A DNA stretch of 64,000 bases from Henriciella sp045287255 (lineage in GTDB: Bacteria > Pseudomonadota > Alphaproteobacteria > Caulobacterales > Hyphomonadaceae), in assembly GCF_045287255.1 (NCBI RefSeq), contig NZ_CP137142.1, positions 2,852,001 through 2,916,000 of the forward strand, read 5' to 3'. A program made the position numbers and the translations under genes. Below the pieces are notes generated by a model. That model saw only the letters and a list, made by a program, of their open reading frames with translations, had not been told where the DNA came from and made no database searches. This document shows positions 26,291 to 35,266 of this stretch, one piece after another (positions within the stretch are counted from its first letter, which is position 1; each line of letters begins with the position of its first letter).

Positions 26291-27313
26291 CTAGGTTGCA
26301 GACCCGGTTGACTGTCGCTCAATCAATTCAAACGCAAAGACTTCTTCGAGGGGGGCATCTTCTTCAGGTGTCATGAGGCGCTCAGCGGCGCGCCGCGCCA
26401 TGTCGGCGACGGGTTGGCGGATCGTGGTTAAGGCGGGCCAGACCGCAGAGGCAAGCCGCGTATCGTCAAACCCTGCAATAGAGATATCCGCTGGAATGCT
26501 CAGACCAGCCGCCATGATTGCGGTCATGGCCCCAACCGCCATGTCATCATTGGCCGCGAAGATCGCGGTCGGTCGCTGCGAGGTTTCCAGCAAAGCTTTC
26601 GCGCCTTCCAGCCCTGATCTAAGCGAGTAGTCGCCTTCAACGATCAGCTTCGGATCGATTTTCAAATCCGCGTCATTCAAGGCATCAAGATAGCCTTCGC
26701 GCCGCGCGGTTGCCGCATTATGACCCTTTGGCCCAGTGATCAGGCCAATCCGTTTATGCCCCAGTGTGATCAGGTGGCGCACCATTTCCATCGCCGCTTG
26801 ACGGTCATCAAGGCGCATGACGGGCGCATCTTCAGGTTGGCGTGATGGTGACAGGCTCGCATACCGGGTCTCATTGTCCTGCAACAGTTTCAGAACCTGC
26901 GGATCGTCACAGAGCGGCGGGGTCAGTACAACGCCATCGGCGCGTGAGGTCATCAGGAATTGTTGTAGTCGGTCCAGAAAATCGGGTGCTGAACGGTCCA
27001 CTGGCTCAGGCAAGAGAAAATACCCCTTGGCGCGACAGGCTTCATAAATCCCGGCATTCACGGCCGAGACATATTCCGGCACTGGATTATCGTGCAGATG
27101 GGCGATCAGGAAGGATTTCGCCCCGGCAAGGCTGCGCGCTGCGGGATTTGGTCGATACCCCAAGTCCCGCGCGGCCTTCATCACCAACTCGCGCTTGGAG
27201 GCGCGAACATTAGGCTCATTATTCATAACGCGAGAGACGGTCTTCGCCGAAACGCCTGCCTTGTCGGCCACATCATCTATTGTGATCGCGCGCGGCGGGC
27301 GGGTTAATCCCAT
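26291..27313 (-). CDS. LacI-family transcriptional regulator
   Basis: A 340-residue regulator. The N-terminal helix-turn-helix and hinge are canonical: ITIDDVADKAGVSAKTVSRVMNNEPNV, then LGYRPNPAARSLAG. The sugar-binding-like domain follows, with RLDDRQAAMEMVRHLITLGHKRIGLITGP and FAANDDMAVGAM. Effector unknown. It lies between the oligopeptidase and mannose-1-phosphate guanylyltransferase genes on the same strand and could control either. AGGAG is in the sequence just upstream of the ATG at 27313. Confidence 0.94.
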   Translation of the reverse strand: MGLTRPPRAITIDDVADKAGVSAKTVSRVMNNEPNVRASKRELVMKAARDLGYRPNPAARSLAGAKSFLIAHLHDNPVPEYVSAVNAGIYEACRAKGYFLLPEPVDRSAPDFLDRLQQFLMTSRADGVVLTPPLCDDPQVLKLLQDNETRYASLSPSRQPEDAPVMRLDDRQAAMEMVRHLITLGHKRIGLITGPKGHNAATARREGYLDALNDADLKIDPKLIVEGDYSLRSGLEGAKALLETSQRPTAIFAANDDMAVGAMTAIMAAGLSIPADISIAGFDDTRLASAVWPALTTIRQPVADMARRAAERLMTPEEDAPLEEVFAFELIERQSTGSAT

Positions 27314-27395
27314 GAGGTAAATCTCCTAGCGGTGATATTTGCGCATTTCAGATTAAAGCGCAATCTATCCGTGTGCGGTTGAATAGGTGGGCGGC

Positions 27396-28487
27396 TTAGA
27401 GGAGATCATCCCGGCCAATCGCTTTGAGGTGAGCATGAAGCACACGCACGTCCTGAGCTTTCTCACGGGGGACAATCAGGATGGAGTCAGGTGTATCGAC
27501 GACCACCAGATCCTCGCATCCAACCATGGTCACTGTCCGACCGCCTTCTGAAAGCACCAGATTGCCGCGCGACTGCTCGATGACTGCCCGGCCACGTATG
27601 GCATTGTCTGCAATATCCTTATCGGCCTGTTCATGCAGCGAGGCGAAACTGCCAATGTCGCTCCAGCGCATATCTACGGGAACAACGGCGGCGCGGTCGG
27701 TTTCCTGCATGACAGCATAGTCGATGCTGTCACCCTGTATCGGTGTCCACGCCTCGACCCCGGGGGAGAGCAAGTGCTTTCCGGTCTCGGTGCGGCTTTG
27801 CCATGCGGCCTCGCACTGCTGCGCCATATCAGGACGGAACTGCGCCAAGGCGTCCAGATACGCCCATGCGGGCAGCAGGAACATGCCGGAATTCCACAGT
27901 GCACCCTCCTTGATAAGGGCCTCAGCGCGGGTCTCATTCGGTTTTTCAGTAAAGCTGCTAACGGCGTAACCGCTCGATAAAGCTTCACCGAGGCGGATAT
28001 AGCCATACCCGGTTTCAAGCCGATCCGGCTTGATGCCAAACGTCACCAGATATCCCGCTTTTGCGAGCGTCACCCCTTGCTCAATCGCAGCATGAAAGGC
28101 GAGGAGGTCACCAATATCATGGTCTGAGGGGGAGATCAGGATCAGTGCATCTTCCCCTTCCTGTTCAATCGCAAAATGTGCGGCGAGGGCTATGGCGGGT
28201 GCTGTATTTTTGCCCTCAGGCTCAGTGATTACCCAGCCATCGCTATCATCACTGACCATCATGGCCCCGCGCACAAGAGCGGCATGGGCTTCTGCGCAAA
28301 TCACCAGCGGGGCGGCAATGTCGGCACCTTCTAGCGTTTCAGGGGTTCGCGCCAGCGTTTCAACCAGCATTGGACGCTCGGTTGTCAGCTTCTGGAATGG
28401 CTTGGGACTGGCCTTTCGGCTCAGCGGCCAGAGACGTGAGCCAATGCCGCCGCACAGGACCACAGGAACAAGTGTGGGAAATCGCAT
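27396..28487 (-). CDS. Mannose-1-phosphate guanylyltransferase
   Basis: A 363-residue nucleotidyltransferase making GDP-mannose for surface polysaccharides. The N-terminal VVLCGGIGSRLWPLSRKASPKPFQKL is the diagnostic pyrophosphorylase motif. FTEKPNETRAEALI and WNSGMFLL follow. It lacks the C-terminal phosphomannose-isomerase cupin domain of bifunctional ManC/AlgA and so should be monofunctional. It is 23 bases downstream of the MBOAT gene on the same strand, suggesting an operon for an O-acylated, mannose-containing glycan. Confidence 0.92.
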   Translation of the reverse strand: MRFPTLVPVVLCGGIGSRLWPLSRKASPKPFQKLTTERPMLVETLARTPETLEGADIAAPLVICAEAHAALVRGAMMVSDDSDGWVITEPEGKNTAPAIALAAHFAIEQEGEDALILISPSDHDIGDLLAFHAAIEQGVTLAKAGYLVTFGIKPDRLETGYGYIRLGEALSSGYAVSSFTEKPNETRAEALIKEGALWNSGMFLLPAWAYLDALAQFRPDMAQQCEAAWQSRTETGKHLLSPGVEAWTPIQGDSIDYAVMQETDRAAVVPVDMRWSDIGSFASLHEQADKDIADNAIRGRAVIEQSRGNLVLSEGGRTVTMVGCEDLVVVDTPDSILIVPREKAQDVRVLHAHLKAIGRDDLL

Positions 28488-28510
28488 TTTTAAACTCTAA
28501 CGTGTATTCG

Positions 28511-29932
28511 CTAGAATTGGAAATAGACAAAAGGGGCCGCTTCGAGCGGGTAAAGCGCGAGGATAAAGCCGGCTGTCATGCCTAAGCCACTCCAGTAAAA
28601 AACAGGTCTGCGCCAAAGGGGGAGCTGCGTAATCTGCTTGAGCAGGCCTCGTCCCAATGCGGCATCCAATGCAATAAGCGGCAAGACCAACCAGACCAGC
28701 GGGCTAAGCGTTAAGCTGCCACCATCCCGCAGGCCAAGGAAAGCACTCCAGACCGTTACTGTGTCACCAAAGCTTTCCGCGCGAAACGGTACCCAGGTCA
28801 GCAGAACAAAAAGCTGTGTCGCGAGCAGGCCAAGCCCAAAACCAAGCGCGCGTTTGCCTTTAAACAGCGCGCGATGGACTGCCAGCGCTGCGCCATGCAT
28901 CGCGCCCCAGGCCACAAAGGTCCAGGCCGCACCATGCCAGAGACCGCCGAGCACCATCGTCACCATAAGGTTGCGATAGGTTTTGCCCTCGCCATGTCGG
29001 TTCCCGCCAAGCGGAATATAGAGATAGTCCCTCAGCCAGCTCGACAGGGAGATATGCCAGCGCCGCCAGAAATCATCGATGGCCGGGCTGGAATACGGAT
29101 AGTCGAAGTTCTTCGGGATGTAATAGCCAAACCAGCGCGCAACCCCGATTGCCATCAGTGAATAGCCCGCAAAATCGAAATAGATCAGACCACCAAAGGC
29201 AAGCGTTGCCCCGATCAGGGCAAGGTTAGACCATTTCGCAAGGTCGGTATCGCCCATAACCGAGGCGTCACCATAAACGGGGTCTACGAATTGCGCGAGA
29301 TTGTCCGCAATCCCGGCCTTGTAGGCAAAGCCCAAAGCAAAAGCGCGTAATCCGGCAAAGAAGAGCGCGCCGGTAAACGCCTTGCTTCGCTCCATTTGCG
29401 GGAAGAAGCTGGCAGCGCGAACAATCGGTCCGGCGACGAGCTGTGGGAAGAAAGCGATGTAGAGCGCGACCCGGCGCAACCTGTGCTCAGGGGCAAGGTC
29501 ACCGCGGGCGACATCGACAATGTAGGAAATCGCCTGAAACACATAAAAACTGATCCCGACGGGCAAAAGGATATTCAGGACGGTCCAACCCGGATCAATC
29601 CCGACAGAGGCAAGCGCCATTGCAGCGCTATCGGCAAAGAAGCCGAAATACTTGAAGATAGCGATGACGAGCAGGTTTGCACTGATCCCAAAGATAAGCG
29701 CGCGGCGTCTATTCTTGTCGCCAATGGGGCGTGCCGCGGCAAACCGGGCAACAGCCCAGCTGACCAGAATGACAAACCCGATCAGCCCCAGAAAACGCCA
29801 ATCCCACCAGCCATAGAAAACGGCGCTGGCGACAAGGAGGAGGCTTAGCCGGGCTTCCTTGCCCTTGATCAGCCAGTAACCGCTGAAGACAATTGCCAGG
29901 AAAGCGAAAAAGATCGCGTCGGTAAAAATCAT
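28511..29932 (-). CDS. MBOAT-family O-acyltransferase, AlgI-like
   Basis: A 473-residue multi-spanning membrane protein of the MBOAT family. Conserved segments include DDFWRRWHISLSSWLRDYLYIPLGGNRHG and MVLGGLWHGAAWTFVAWG, the latter holding the invariant His. AlgI- and DltB-like proteins move acyl groups across the inner membrane to surface glycans. The upstream gene encodes an SGNH-like membrane protein and overlaps by four bases, reproducing the AlgI/AlgJ or DltB/DltD pairing; mannose-1-phosphate guanylyltransferase follows. Confidence 0.93.
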   Translation of the reverse strand: MIFTDAIFFAFLAIVFSGYWLIKGKEARLSLLLVASAVFYGWWDWRFLGLIGFVILVSWAVARFAAARPIGDKNRRRALIFGISANLLVIAIFKYFGFFADSAAMALASVGIDPGWTVLNILLPVGISFYVFQAISYIVDVARGDLAPEHRLRRVALYIAFFPQLVAGPIVRAASFFPQMERSKAFTGALFFAGLRAFALGFAYKAGIADNLAQFVDPVYGDASVMGDTDLAKWSNLALIGATLAFGGLIYFDFAGYSLMAIGVARWFGYYIPKNFDYPYSSPAIDDFWRRWHISLSSWLRDYLYIPLGGNRHGEGKTYRNLMVTMVLGGLWHGAAWTFVAWGAMHGAALAVHRALFKGKRALGFGLGLLATQLFVLLTWVPFRAESFGDTVTVWSAFLGLRDGGSLTLSPLVWLVLPLIALDAALGRGLLKQITQLPLWRRPVFYWSGLGMTAGFILALYPLEAAPFVYFQF

Positions 29933-31026
29933 TGCGCGACCTCCGAGGCGGCCGTCGCATGCGTTGGTGCAGTCAATGCCCCGCTATCGATCAGTTCGCC
30001 AGCGAGCCAGCGCGTATAAATTGCGGCGCCATCATCAAGCAAATGCTCCGGATCAAACCAGAGTGGTTCTGTGAGTAGCTCCAGCAATTCCGGGTCGTTT
30101 GGATCAATGCAAGGAAAAGCAGCCAGTTCATCGGCGCACAGTGCGGCAACATACATGCGGTGCTCAGGTGAAATCACCGGGGGCTGATAGTATCCGACGG
30201 TCTGAACGCCAGTGGTGAGTAGACGATCGCGCATAATCGTACGGTAAGAGCGTACCCATTGCGGGGCCGTCCAATCGGTTACAGGCAGGATGTTATTTGC
30301 GTCCGCAGGCTCACTCTCCTGACGGGGTTCATCCTGAGGGTCATATGAGAGCAATGTTCCGGCGGCGTCAGGTCTCTCCCCACGCCCGATCAGGCCGATA
30401 TTGAAAAAGTTCAAAGCCGCGTGCAGGCCGAGAAACCCAGCATCCTTGATGCATCCTGCTTTACCTTCACAGGCCCCGCCGACAATGCCAAACCCTGTCC
30501 AGGCGCTGGTTTTGAGATCAAATTGCTCAATCGCACGGGCATTGAACTTGGAATTGCCAAACATGAACGCCGCGCGATGATCAAAGGGTTTTGCAACCTC
30601 GACAAAGACCACTTCAGGAACGCGCTCGGATAGCTTGATGAATTGCTGGAGGTGGCTGTCCCGCTCAATCAAAGAGGCGGCCTCAATCGACAGGTTGATC
30701 GCGCGATAGCGATAACCGGCCTCGTTCAATGCGATGGTCAGGCGCTCCGGATCAAGGCCATTGCGGGAATAGCTGGCCCCGGTGAAAACGATCAGAGGAC
30801 GATCGTCCTGTTTGGCTTCAGCGACAGCGGCATTAACGATTTTGTCAAAATCAGTGGTGCGCCCAATCCCGCTGGCATTAACCGTGGTTTTAACCGCCAC
30901 CACGGCGAATAAAAGACCACACACAAAGGCGGCAATCGCCCCTAAGCGCCCGCCGACCACTGGCAGTTTCAAACTATGCACCCCGATCAGAACCAGACCG
31001 GCGCAAGCAAACAAGCTCCAGTGCAT
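29929..31026 (-). CDS. SGNH-like membrane protein, probable partner of the MBOAT acyltransferase
   Basis: A 365-residue protein with one or two N-terminal membrane helices and a large periplasmic domain. The segment IVFTGASYSRNGLDPERL holds a Ser after a hydrophobic strand as in SGNH/GDSL enzymes, and WFDPEHLLDDGAAIYTRWLAGEL near the C-terminus resembles their Asp-X-X-His block. I do not recognise the exact family. A four-base overlap with the downstream MBOAT gene supports a role in final transfer of an acyl group to a surface polymer, as AlgJ/AlgX or DltD do. Confidence 0.7.
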   Translation of the reverse strand: MHWSLFACAGLVLIGVHSLKLPVVGGRLGAIAAFVCGLLFAVVAVKTTVNASGIGRTTDFDKIVNAAVAEAKQDDRPLIVFTGASYSRNGLDPERLTIALNEAGYRYRAINLSIEAASLIERDSHLQQFIKLSERVPEVVFVEVAKPFDHRAAFMFGNSKFNARAIEQFDLKTSAWTGFGIVGGACEGKAGCIKDAGFLGLHAALNFFNIGLIGRGERPDAAGTLLSYDPQDEPRQESEPADANNILPVTDWTAPQWVRSYRTIMRDRLLTTGVQTVGYYQPPVISPEHRMYVAALCADELAAFPCIDPNDPELLELLTEPLWFDPEHLLDDGAAIYTRWLAGELIDSGALTAPTHATAASEVAQ

Positions 31027-31144
31027 TTAACAGCCTCCCTGGCCTGATCCGCACGGGAACAGGCTGACATACCCCGTCATTATGAAGGTAAACGTCTTGC
31101 GATTTCGCGAAGATCACTGCGCAGATTGCAGGGAATGTCTTGGG

Positions 31145-31702
31145 TTATCCGTCAGATTTGAACGGCTCAAACACGCTCATCGGGATGTCGGGCTTGAGGT
31201 TGAAGTTCAGGATACAGCGATAGCGATGCTCAACGGGCGATGAAGAAGCATGCTCAATCTGCCCGTCAAAGATGACCGCGCGACCTTTCTTTGGCTTCAC
31301 GCGATGCGCAATCGTCTCGCCGTCATAAAGGTGGGTCTCGCCATCAACCGTGTTCACATAATAGATCATGACCAGATGCGGCGCTGTATCATCGATATGG
31401 CGTGGGTTCACTTGCGCAGTCTTTTCCCGACCCAAAATGTTTGCTTTGGCGCGGATGATCGCGGTATTGGGCAGCTTGAGGCGCTGGATTATCGCTTGTG
31501 GGACCGTCGCCCATTTCGAGGCAATCCGCTCATCCTGAATGAAGCCGTGAACAAATTGTGGGGCATCATCTTCTTGGGTCGTTTCGTCCGTGGCATTCGT
31601 GTTTGGATACATGAACCAAGGGAATTGCGGGCCCATCAGGACGCGCTCAATCTCATCTTCCATGTCACTGGGCATGAAGTTTTCGACAATGATCGGTTCC
31701 AT
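31145..31702 (-). CDS. 2OG-Fe(II) oxygenase-like protein
   Basis: A 185-residue soluble protein with the outline of a 2-oxoglutarate/Fe(II) dioxygenase. The iron-ligand pair appears as NPRHIDDTAPHLVMIYYVN (H-X-D), and the distal His and substrate-binding Arg as FDGQIEHASSSPVEHRYRCILNF. Small proteins of this kind occur in phages and marine bacteria, with unknown substrates. It is divergent from serC and upstream of the glycan operon on the same strand, 118 bases away. Confidence 0.72.
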   Translation of the reverse strand: MEPIIVENFMPSDMEDEIERVLMGPQFPWFMYPNTNATDETTQEDDAPQFVHGFIQDERIASKWATVPQAIIQRLKLPNTAIIRAKANILGREKTAQVNPRHIDDTAPHLVMIYYVNTVDGETHLYDGETIAHRVKPKKGRAVIFDGQIEHASSSPVEHRYRCILNFNLKPDIPMSVFEPFKSDG

Positions 31703-31780
31703 CGGCGTCCCTGACCTGTTGAGCTATTAGTTGCAAAAACATCTTTTGCACTCTGTTGCCAAGTATGCCATAGCGGCTGC

Positions 31781-31836
31781 GGGCCAGCCTGCCCCAACGC
31801 AGGCCAGCCTATCTGTAAGGATAGGAGTACAAACAG
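31781..31836 (+). ncRNA. Hairpin leader of serC, position of the alphaproteobacterial serC RNA motif
   Basis: Two perfect stem-loops lie directly before serC: CCTGC (31788-31792) with GCAGG (31799-31803) around loop CCCAAC, flanked on both sides by copies of GGCCAGCC; then CCTATC (31808-31813) with GATAGG (31820-31825), whose 3' arm runs into the GGAG ribosome-binding region. A conserved serC leader motif is known in alphaproteobacteria at this place. I cannot confirm that this is that family without a covariance search. Confidence 0.6.
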
Positions 31837-33000
31837 ATGACTGATGTCGCCAAACCCGGCGCACGCCCCGCGTGCCCGCATTTTAGTTCCGGTCCGACGG
31901 CAAAGCGCCCGGGCTTCTCTCTCGATCAACTTAAAGGTTTTGCGCAGGGCCGCTCGCACCGTTCTGCTTTGGCCAAGTCCAAGCTGAAACAGGCTATCGA
32001 GCGCACCAAAACCATTCTCAACCTGCCAAAGGATTATCGTGTCGCCATTGTGCCAGCGTCTGATACGGGTGCTGTAGAAATGTGCATGTGGTCCATGCTG
32101 GGCCAGCGCGCGACGGATATCTTTGCCTGGGAAAGCTTCGGCAAGGATTGGGTCACGGATGCGGTGAATGAGCTGAAACTGCCAGACTGCAATATCCACA
32201 CAGGCGACTATGGCGTCCTGCCGCCGTTTGAGAAAGCGCGCGATGACGCCGATATCGTTTTCACCTGGAACGGCACCACATCCGGCGTGCGTATTCCGAA
32301 TGCGGACTGGATTGCCGATAACCCCGATCGCGTCGTGATCTGTGATGCGACGTCTTCTGTTTTTGCGCAGGACATGGCGTGGGAAAAACTCGATGTGATC
32401 ACGTATAGCTGGCAGAAAGTGCTCGGCGGTGAGGCTGCTCATGGCATGCTGATCCTTAGCCCGCGCGCAGTTGCCCGCCTTGAGAGCTACAAGCCAGACC
32501 GCCCACTGCCAAAACTCTTCCGCATGACCAAAGGCGGCAAGCTGAACGAGGCGCTGTTTGAGGGCGCGACGATCAATACTCCATCCATGCTGTGTGTGGA
32601 GGATTATCTTGCCGCGCTTGATTGGGCCGAGGAGGTTGGCGGCTATCAGGCTTTGAAAGCGCGTTCTGATCGCTCCCTTCAAATCCTGACAGATTGGGTC
32701 GCCAAGACCGACTGGGTTGAATTCCTCTGTGAGGATGAAAGCGTTCGCTCGAATTCCGGTGTCACATTCAAGCTGGTTGAGCCGCGCTTTGCCAAGCTCG
32801 ATGAGGCGGGTCAGCGTGATTTCCTCAAGCGGATGATGAAGCGCCTGGAAGTCGAGGACGCAGCCTTTGATGCCAATGGCTATGGCAAAGCCCCTCCAGG
32901 ACTGCGGATCTGGTGCGGTGCAACGGTTGAGCCCGACGATGTCGCTAAGCTGACGCCGTGGCTCGATTGGGCCTTTGCCGCTGAACTGGCCGCGCTTTAG
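31837..33000 (+). CDS. serC: Phosphoserine aminotransferase
   Basis: SerC converts 3-phosphohydroxypyruvate to phosphoserine with PLP. The 387-residue protein begins ARPACPHFSSGPTAKRPGF, typical of the alphaproteobacterial SerC type. The PLP lysine lies in VITYSWQKVLGGEAAHG near residue 195, and NGTTSGVRIPN precedes it. GGAG lies upstream. serA follows after 37 bases, so the two make the first steps of serine synthesis from one operon. Confidence 0.96.
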   Translation: MTDVAKPGARPACPHFSSGPTAKRPGFSLDQLKGFAQGRSHRSALAKSKLKQAIERTKTILNLPKDYRVAIVPASDTGAVEMCMWSMLGQRATDIFAWESFGKDWVTDAVNELKLPDCNIHTGDYGVLPPFEKARDDADIVFTWNGTTSGVRIPNADWIADNPDRVVICDATSSVFAQDMAWEKLDVITYSWQKVLGGEAAHGMLILSPRAVARLESYKPDRPLPKLFRMTKGGKLNEALFEGATINTPSMLCVEDYLAALDWAEEVGGYQALKARSDRSLQILTDWVAKTDWVEFLCEDESVRSNSGVTFKLVEPRFAKLDEAGQRDFLKRMMKRLEVEDAAFDANGYGKAPPGLRIWCGATVEPDDVAKLTPWLDWAFAAELAAL

Positions 33001-33037
33001 CGCGCCAAGACCTTCTCTTTCTCTTAGGAATGAACCT

Positions 33038-34636
33038 ATGCCTAAAGTCCTTATTGGCGACACGCTCGCCCCTGCCGCGGTTGAAATTTTCCATAATCGC
33101 GGCATTGAAACGGAAACCGCTGTCGGCCTCAATACAGAGGAACTGATTGCCAAAATCCCTGAATTTGACGGTCTTGTTGTTCGCTCGGCCTGTAAGCCGA
33201 ATGCCGATGTCATTGCGGCGGCTTCAAACCTCAAAGTCATCGGCCGCGCCGGGATTGGCGTCGATAATATTGATATTAAAGCTGCGACCGCCAAAGGCGT
33301 TGTTGTGATGAACACGCCTTTCGGAAATGCTGTCACAACGGCGGAGCATGCGATTGCCATGATGTTCGCCGCGGCCCGCCAGATCCCTGCTGCTAATACC
33401 GGAACCCAATCTGGCGCATGGCCGAAGAAAGCCTTCATGGGCACAGAGCTGTCCTATAAGACGCTCGGCTTGATTGGCTGTGGCAATATTGGCGCGCGCG
33501 TTGCGGAACGGGCCAAAGGCTTGCAAATGAAAGTGCTCGCCTATGATCCGTTCCTGACAGAGGAACGGGCGGTTGAACTCGGTGTTGAAAAAGCTGCTGA
33601 CCTCGAAGCCATGCTGGCCCGGGCTGATGTGATCACGCTGCACACGCCGCTAACCGATGCGACTCGCAACATTCTGTCTGCCGATGCCATCGCCAAAACC
33701 AAGAAAGGTGTGATCATCGTCAATTGTGCGCGCGGTGGCCTCATTGATGAGGGCGCTCTGCGTGCTGCGCTGGATAATGGCCATGTTGCTGCAGCGGCGC
33801 TTGATGTGTTCGCAACCGAGCCAGCCAAAGAGAATGTCCTGTTTGGCGCGCCGAACTTCATTGCTACGCCACACCTCGGCGCGGCTACGACTGAAGCGCA
33901 GGAAAATGTCGCCCTGCAAGTTGCCGAGCAGATGAGTGATTACCTCCTGAGCGGGGCGGTCACCAATGCGCTGAACATGCCATCCATTACGGCTGATGAG
34001 GCGCCGCGCCTGAAACCATTTGCGGCGCTCGCTGAGAAGCTCGGCTCCTTCGCCGGGCAGATCAGCGACTATGGCTTTGAAGAAGTCGTCATCGAGTATG
34101 AGGGCGAAGTAACGGAGCTCAATCGCAAACCGCTCACAGCCGCGGCGCTTGCCGGTCTGCTGCGGGCATCGCGCGGAGATGTAAACATGGTCTCTGCCCC
34201 GGCTATTCTCGCTGATACCGGCGTCAAGCTGTCTGAGACCAAGACGGAGGACAGCCCGGTCTATGACAGCCTGATCCGTATCAAGGTTCTGACCAAGCGG
34301 ACAGAGAATGACCCAAATCCGGGTTGGCGCTCCCTCGCTGGAACCCTGATTGCCGGGCAGCCGCGTATTGTTGAGGTCAAAGGCATGGCGCTGGAGGGCG
34401 ATTTCAGCCCGGTCACACTGTACGTCAATAATCTCGACAAGCCGGGCTTTATCGGCGGGCTTGGTGTTATGCTGGGTGAAGCCGGAATTAACATTGCGAC
34501 CTTCCACCTTGGCCGTACCGATGCCGGGGGTGAGGCGATCGCCCTGATCGGTGTTGATAGTGTGCCATCCCCGGAGCTGGTCGATCAGCTCCGCGCTATG
34601 GAACAGGTGCGCTATGCCAAGGCACTAACCTTCTAA
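33038..34636 (+). CDS. serA: D-3-phosphoglycerate dehydrogenase, long form
   Basis: SerA oxidises 3-phosphoglycerate to 3-phosphohydroxypyruvate. The 532-residue length fits the long class with an extra intervening domain and a C-terminal ACT domain (about residues 455-530) for serine feedback. The catalytic domain shows RAGIGVDNID, the Rossmann GCGNIGARVAERAKG, CARGGLIDEGAL and TPHLGAATTEAQENVA. The start at 33038 has TAGGAA upstream; an earlier in-frame ATG at 32975 lies inside serC and lacks family similarity. Confidence 0.97.
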   Translation: MPKVLIGDTLAPAAVEIFHNRGIETETAVGLNTEELIAKIPEFDGLVVRSACKPNADVIAAASNLKVIGRAGIGVDNIDIKAATAKGVVVMNTPFGNAVTTAEHAIAMMFAAARQIPAANTGTQSGAWPKKAFMGTELSYKTLGLIGCGNIGARVAERAKGLQMKVLAYDPFLTEERAVELGVEKAADLEAMLARADVITLHTPLTDATRNILSADAIAKTKKGVIIVNCARGGLIDEGALRAALDNGHVAAAALDVFATEPAKENVLFGAPNFIATPHLGAATTEAQENVALQVAEQMSDYLLSGAVTNALNMPSITADEAPRLKPFAALAEKLGSFAGQISDYGFEEVVIEYEGEVTELNRKPLTAAALAGLLRASRGDVNMVSAPAILADTGVKLSETKTEDSPVYDSLIRIKVLTKRTENDPNPGWRSLAGTLIAGQPRIVEVKGMALEGDFSPVTLYVNNLDKPGFIGGLGVMLGEAGINIATFHLGRTDAGGEAIALIGVDSVPSPELVDQLRAMEQVRYAKALTF

Positions 34637-34745
34637 AACCGATAGGGCCGGGGCGGTGCATAAGTGCTCCGGCCTTACGTATGTTTTCGGATTGATTGCA
34701 TGCCTGTTTGGCGCTGTGTGGCTGACCGATAAGAGGTGATCCGAT

Positions 34746-35192
34746 ATGAGCTATCGTGTGCGTAGCGCCGCAGAAAGGCGCACTGAAATTCAGGCCCGCG
34801 CGACTGCGATGGGGATTGATGAGGCGTTTATTTCAACCCTGGTCGACACGTTCTATGAGCGGGTGCGCGCAGATGCCCGTCTCGGCCCGATCTTTACAGG
34901 CGCTATTGAGGATTGGGATGAGCATTTGCCGAAAATGAAGGCGTTTTGGTCTTCTGTCACGCTGAATACGGGGAAGTATAATGGGCGGCCAGTCCCGGCG
35001 CATACAAAGCTGACAAATGTTGACCCGGATGACTTTCAGGCCTGGCTGTCCTTATTCAAGCAAACGCTCACCGATATTGCCCCTTCAACTGAAGCTGTTA
35101 GCTATTTCATGGAGCGTGCGGAAAGGATTGCAAAGAGTTTGCAGTTTGCAATGTTTAGCCTGCCGAGCCTGAATACAGATATCCACACTTAA
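34746..35192 (+). CDS. Group III truncated hemoglobin
   Basis: A 148-residue small globin. The two-over-two fold signatures of group III are visible: LVDTFYERVRADARLGPIF, then HLPKMKAFWSSVTLNTGKYNGRPVPAHTKL, where the late His before TKL is the probable heme ligand. Group III proteins may handle oxygen, nitric oxide or reactive nitrogen. The next gene is a MarR-type regulator, and the gap between them contains five GANTC sites. AAGAGGTG lies upstream of the ATG. Confidence 0.88.
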   Translation: MSYRVRSAAERRTEIQARATAMGIDEAFISTLVDTFYERVRADARLGPIFTGAIEDWDEHLPKMKAFWSSVTLNTGKYNGRPVPAHTKLTNVDPDDFQAWLSLFKQTLTDIAPSTEAVSYFMERAERIAKSLQFAMFSLPSLNTDIHT

Positions 35193-35198
35193 ATTCCC

Positions 35199-35239
35199 GA
35201 CTCGACTCTTTACGAGAATCGCAAATCGGATTCTGATTC
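35199..35239. promoter_or_regulatory. Five clustered GANTC (CcrM) sites upstream of the MarR gene
   Basis: GACTC at 35199-35203 and 35204-35208, GAATC at 35216-35220, and GATTC at 35229-35233 and 35235-35239. Part of the cluster forms the inverted repeat AGAATC (35215-35220) and GATTCT (35229-35234), which could also be a MarR operator. Direct reading supports the motif count; methylation and regulatory role are inferred from the alphaproteobacterial CcrM/GcrA system. Confidence 0.7.
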
Positions 35240-35266
35240 GCTTATCGAACGAAAAGGTAAGCGACG

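Noticed and set aside
31636..33444. A 602-codon open frame on the minus strand opposite serC-serA
   Set aside because: It is antisense to two well-identified genes and its translation resembles no protein; long antisense frames arise from codon bias in GC-rich coding sequence.
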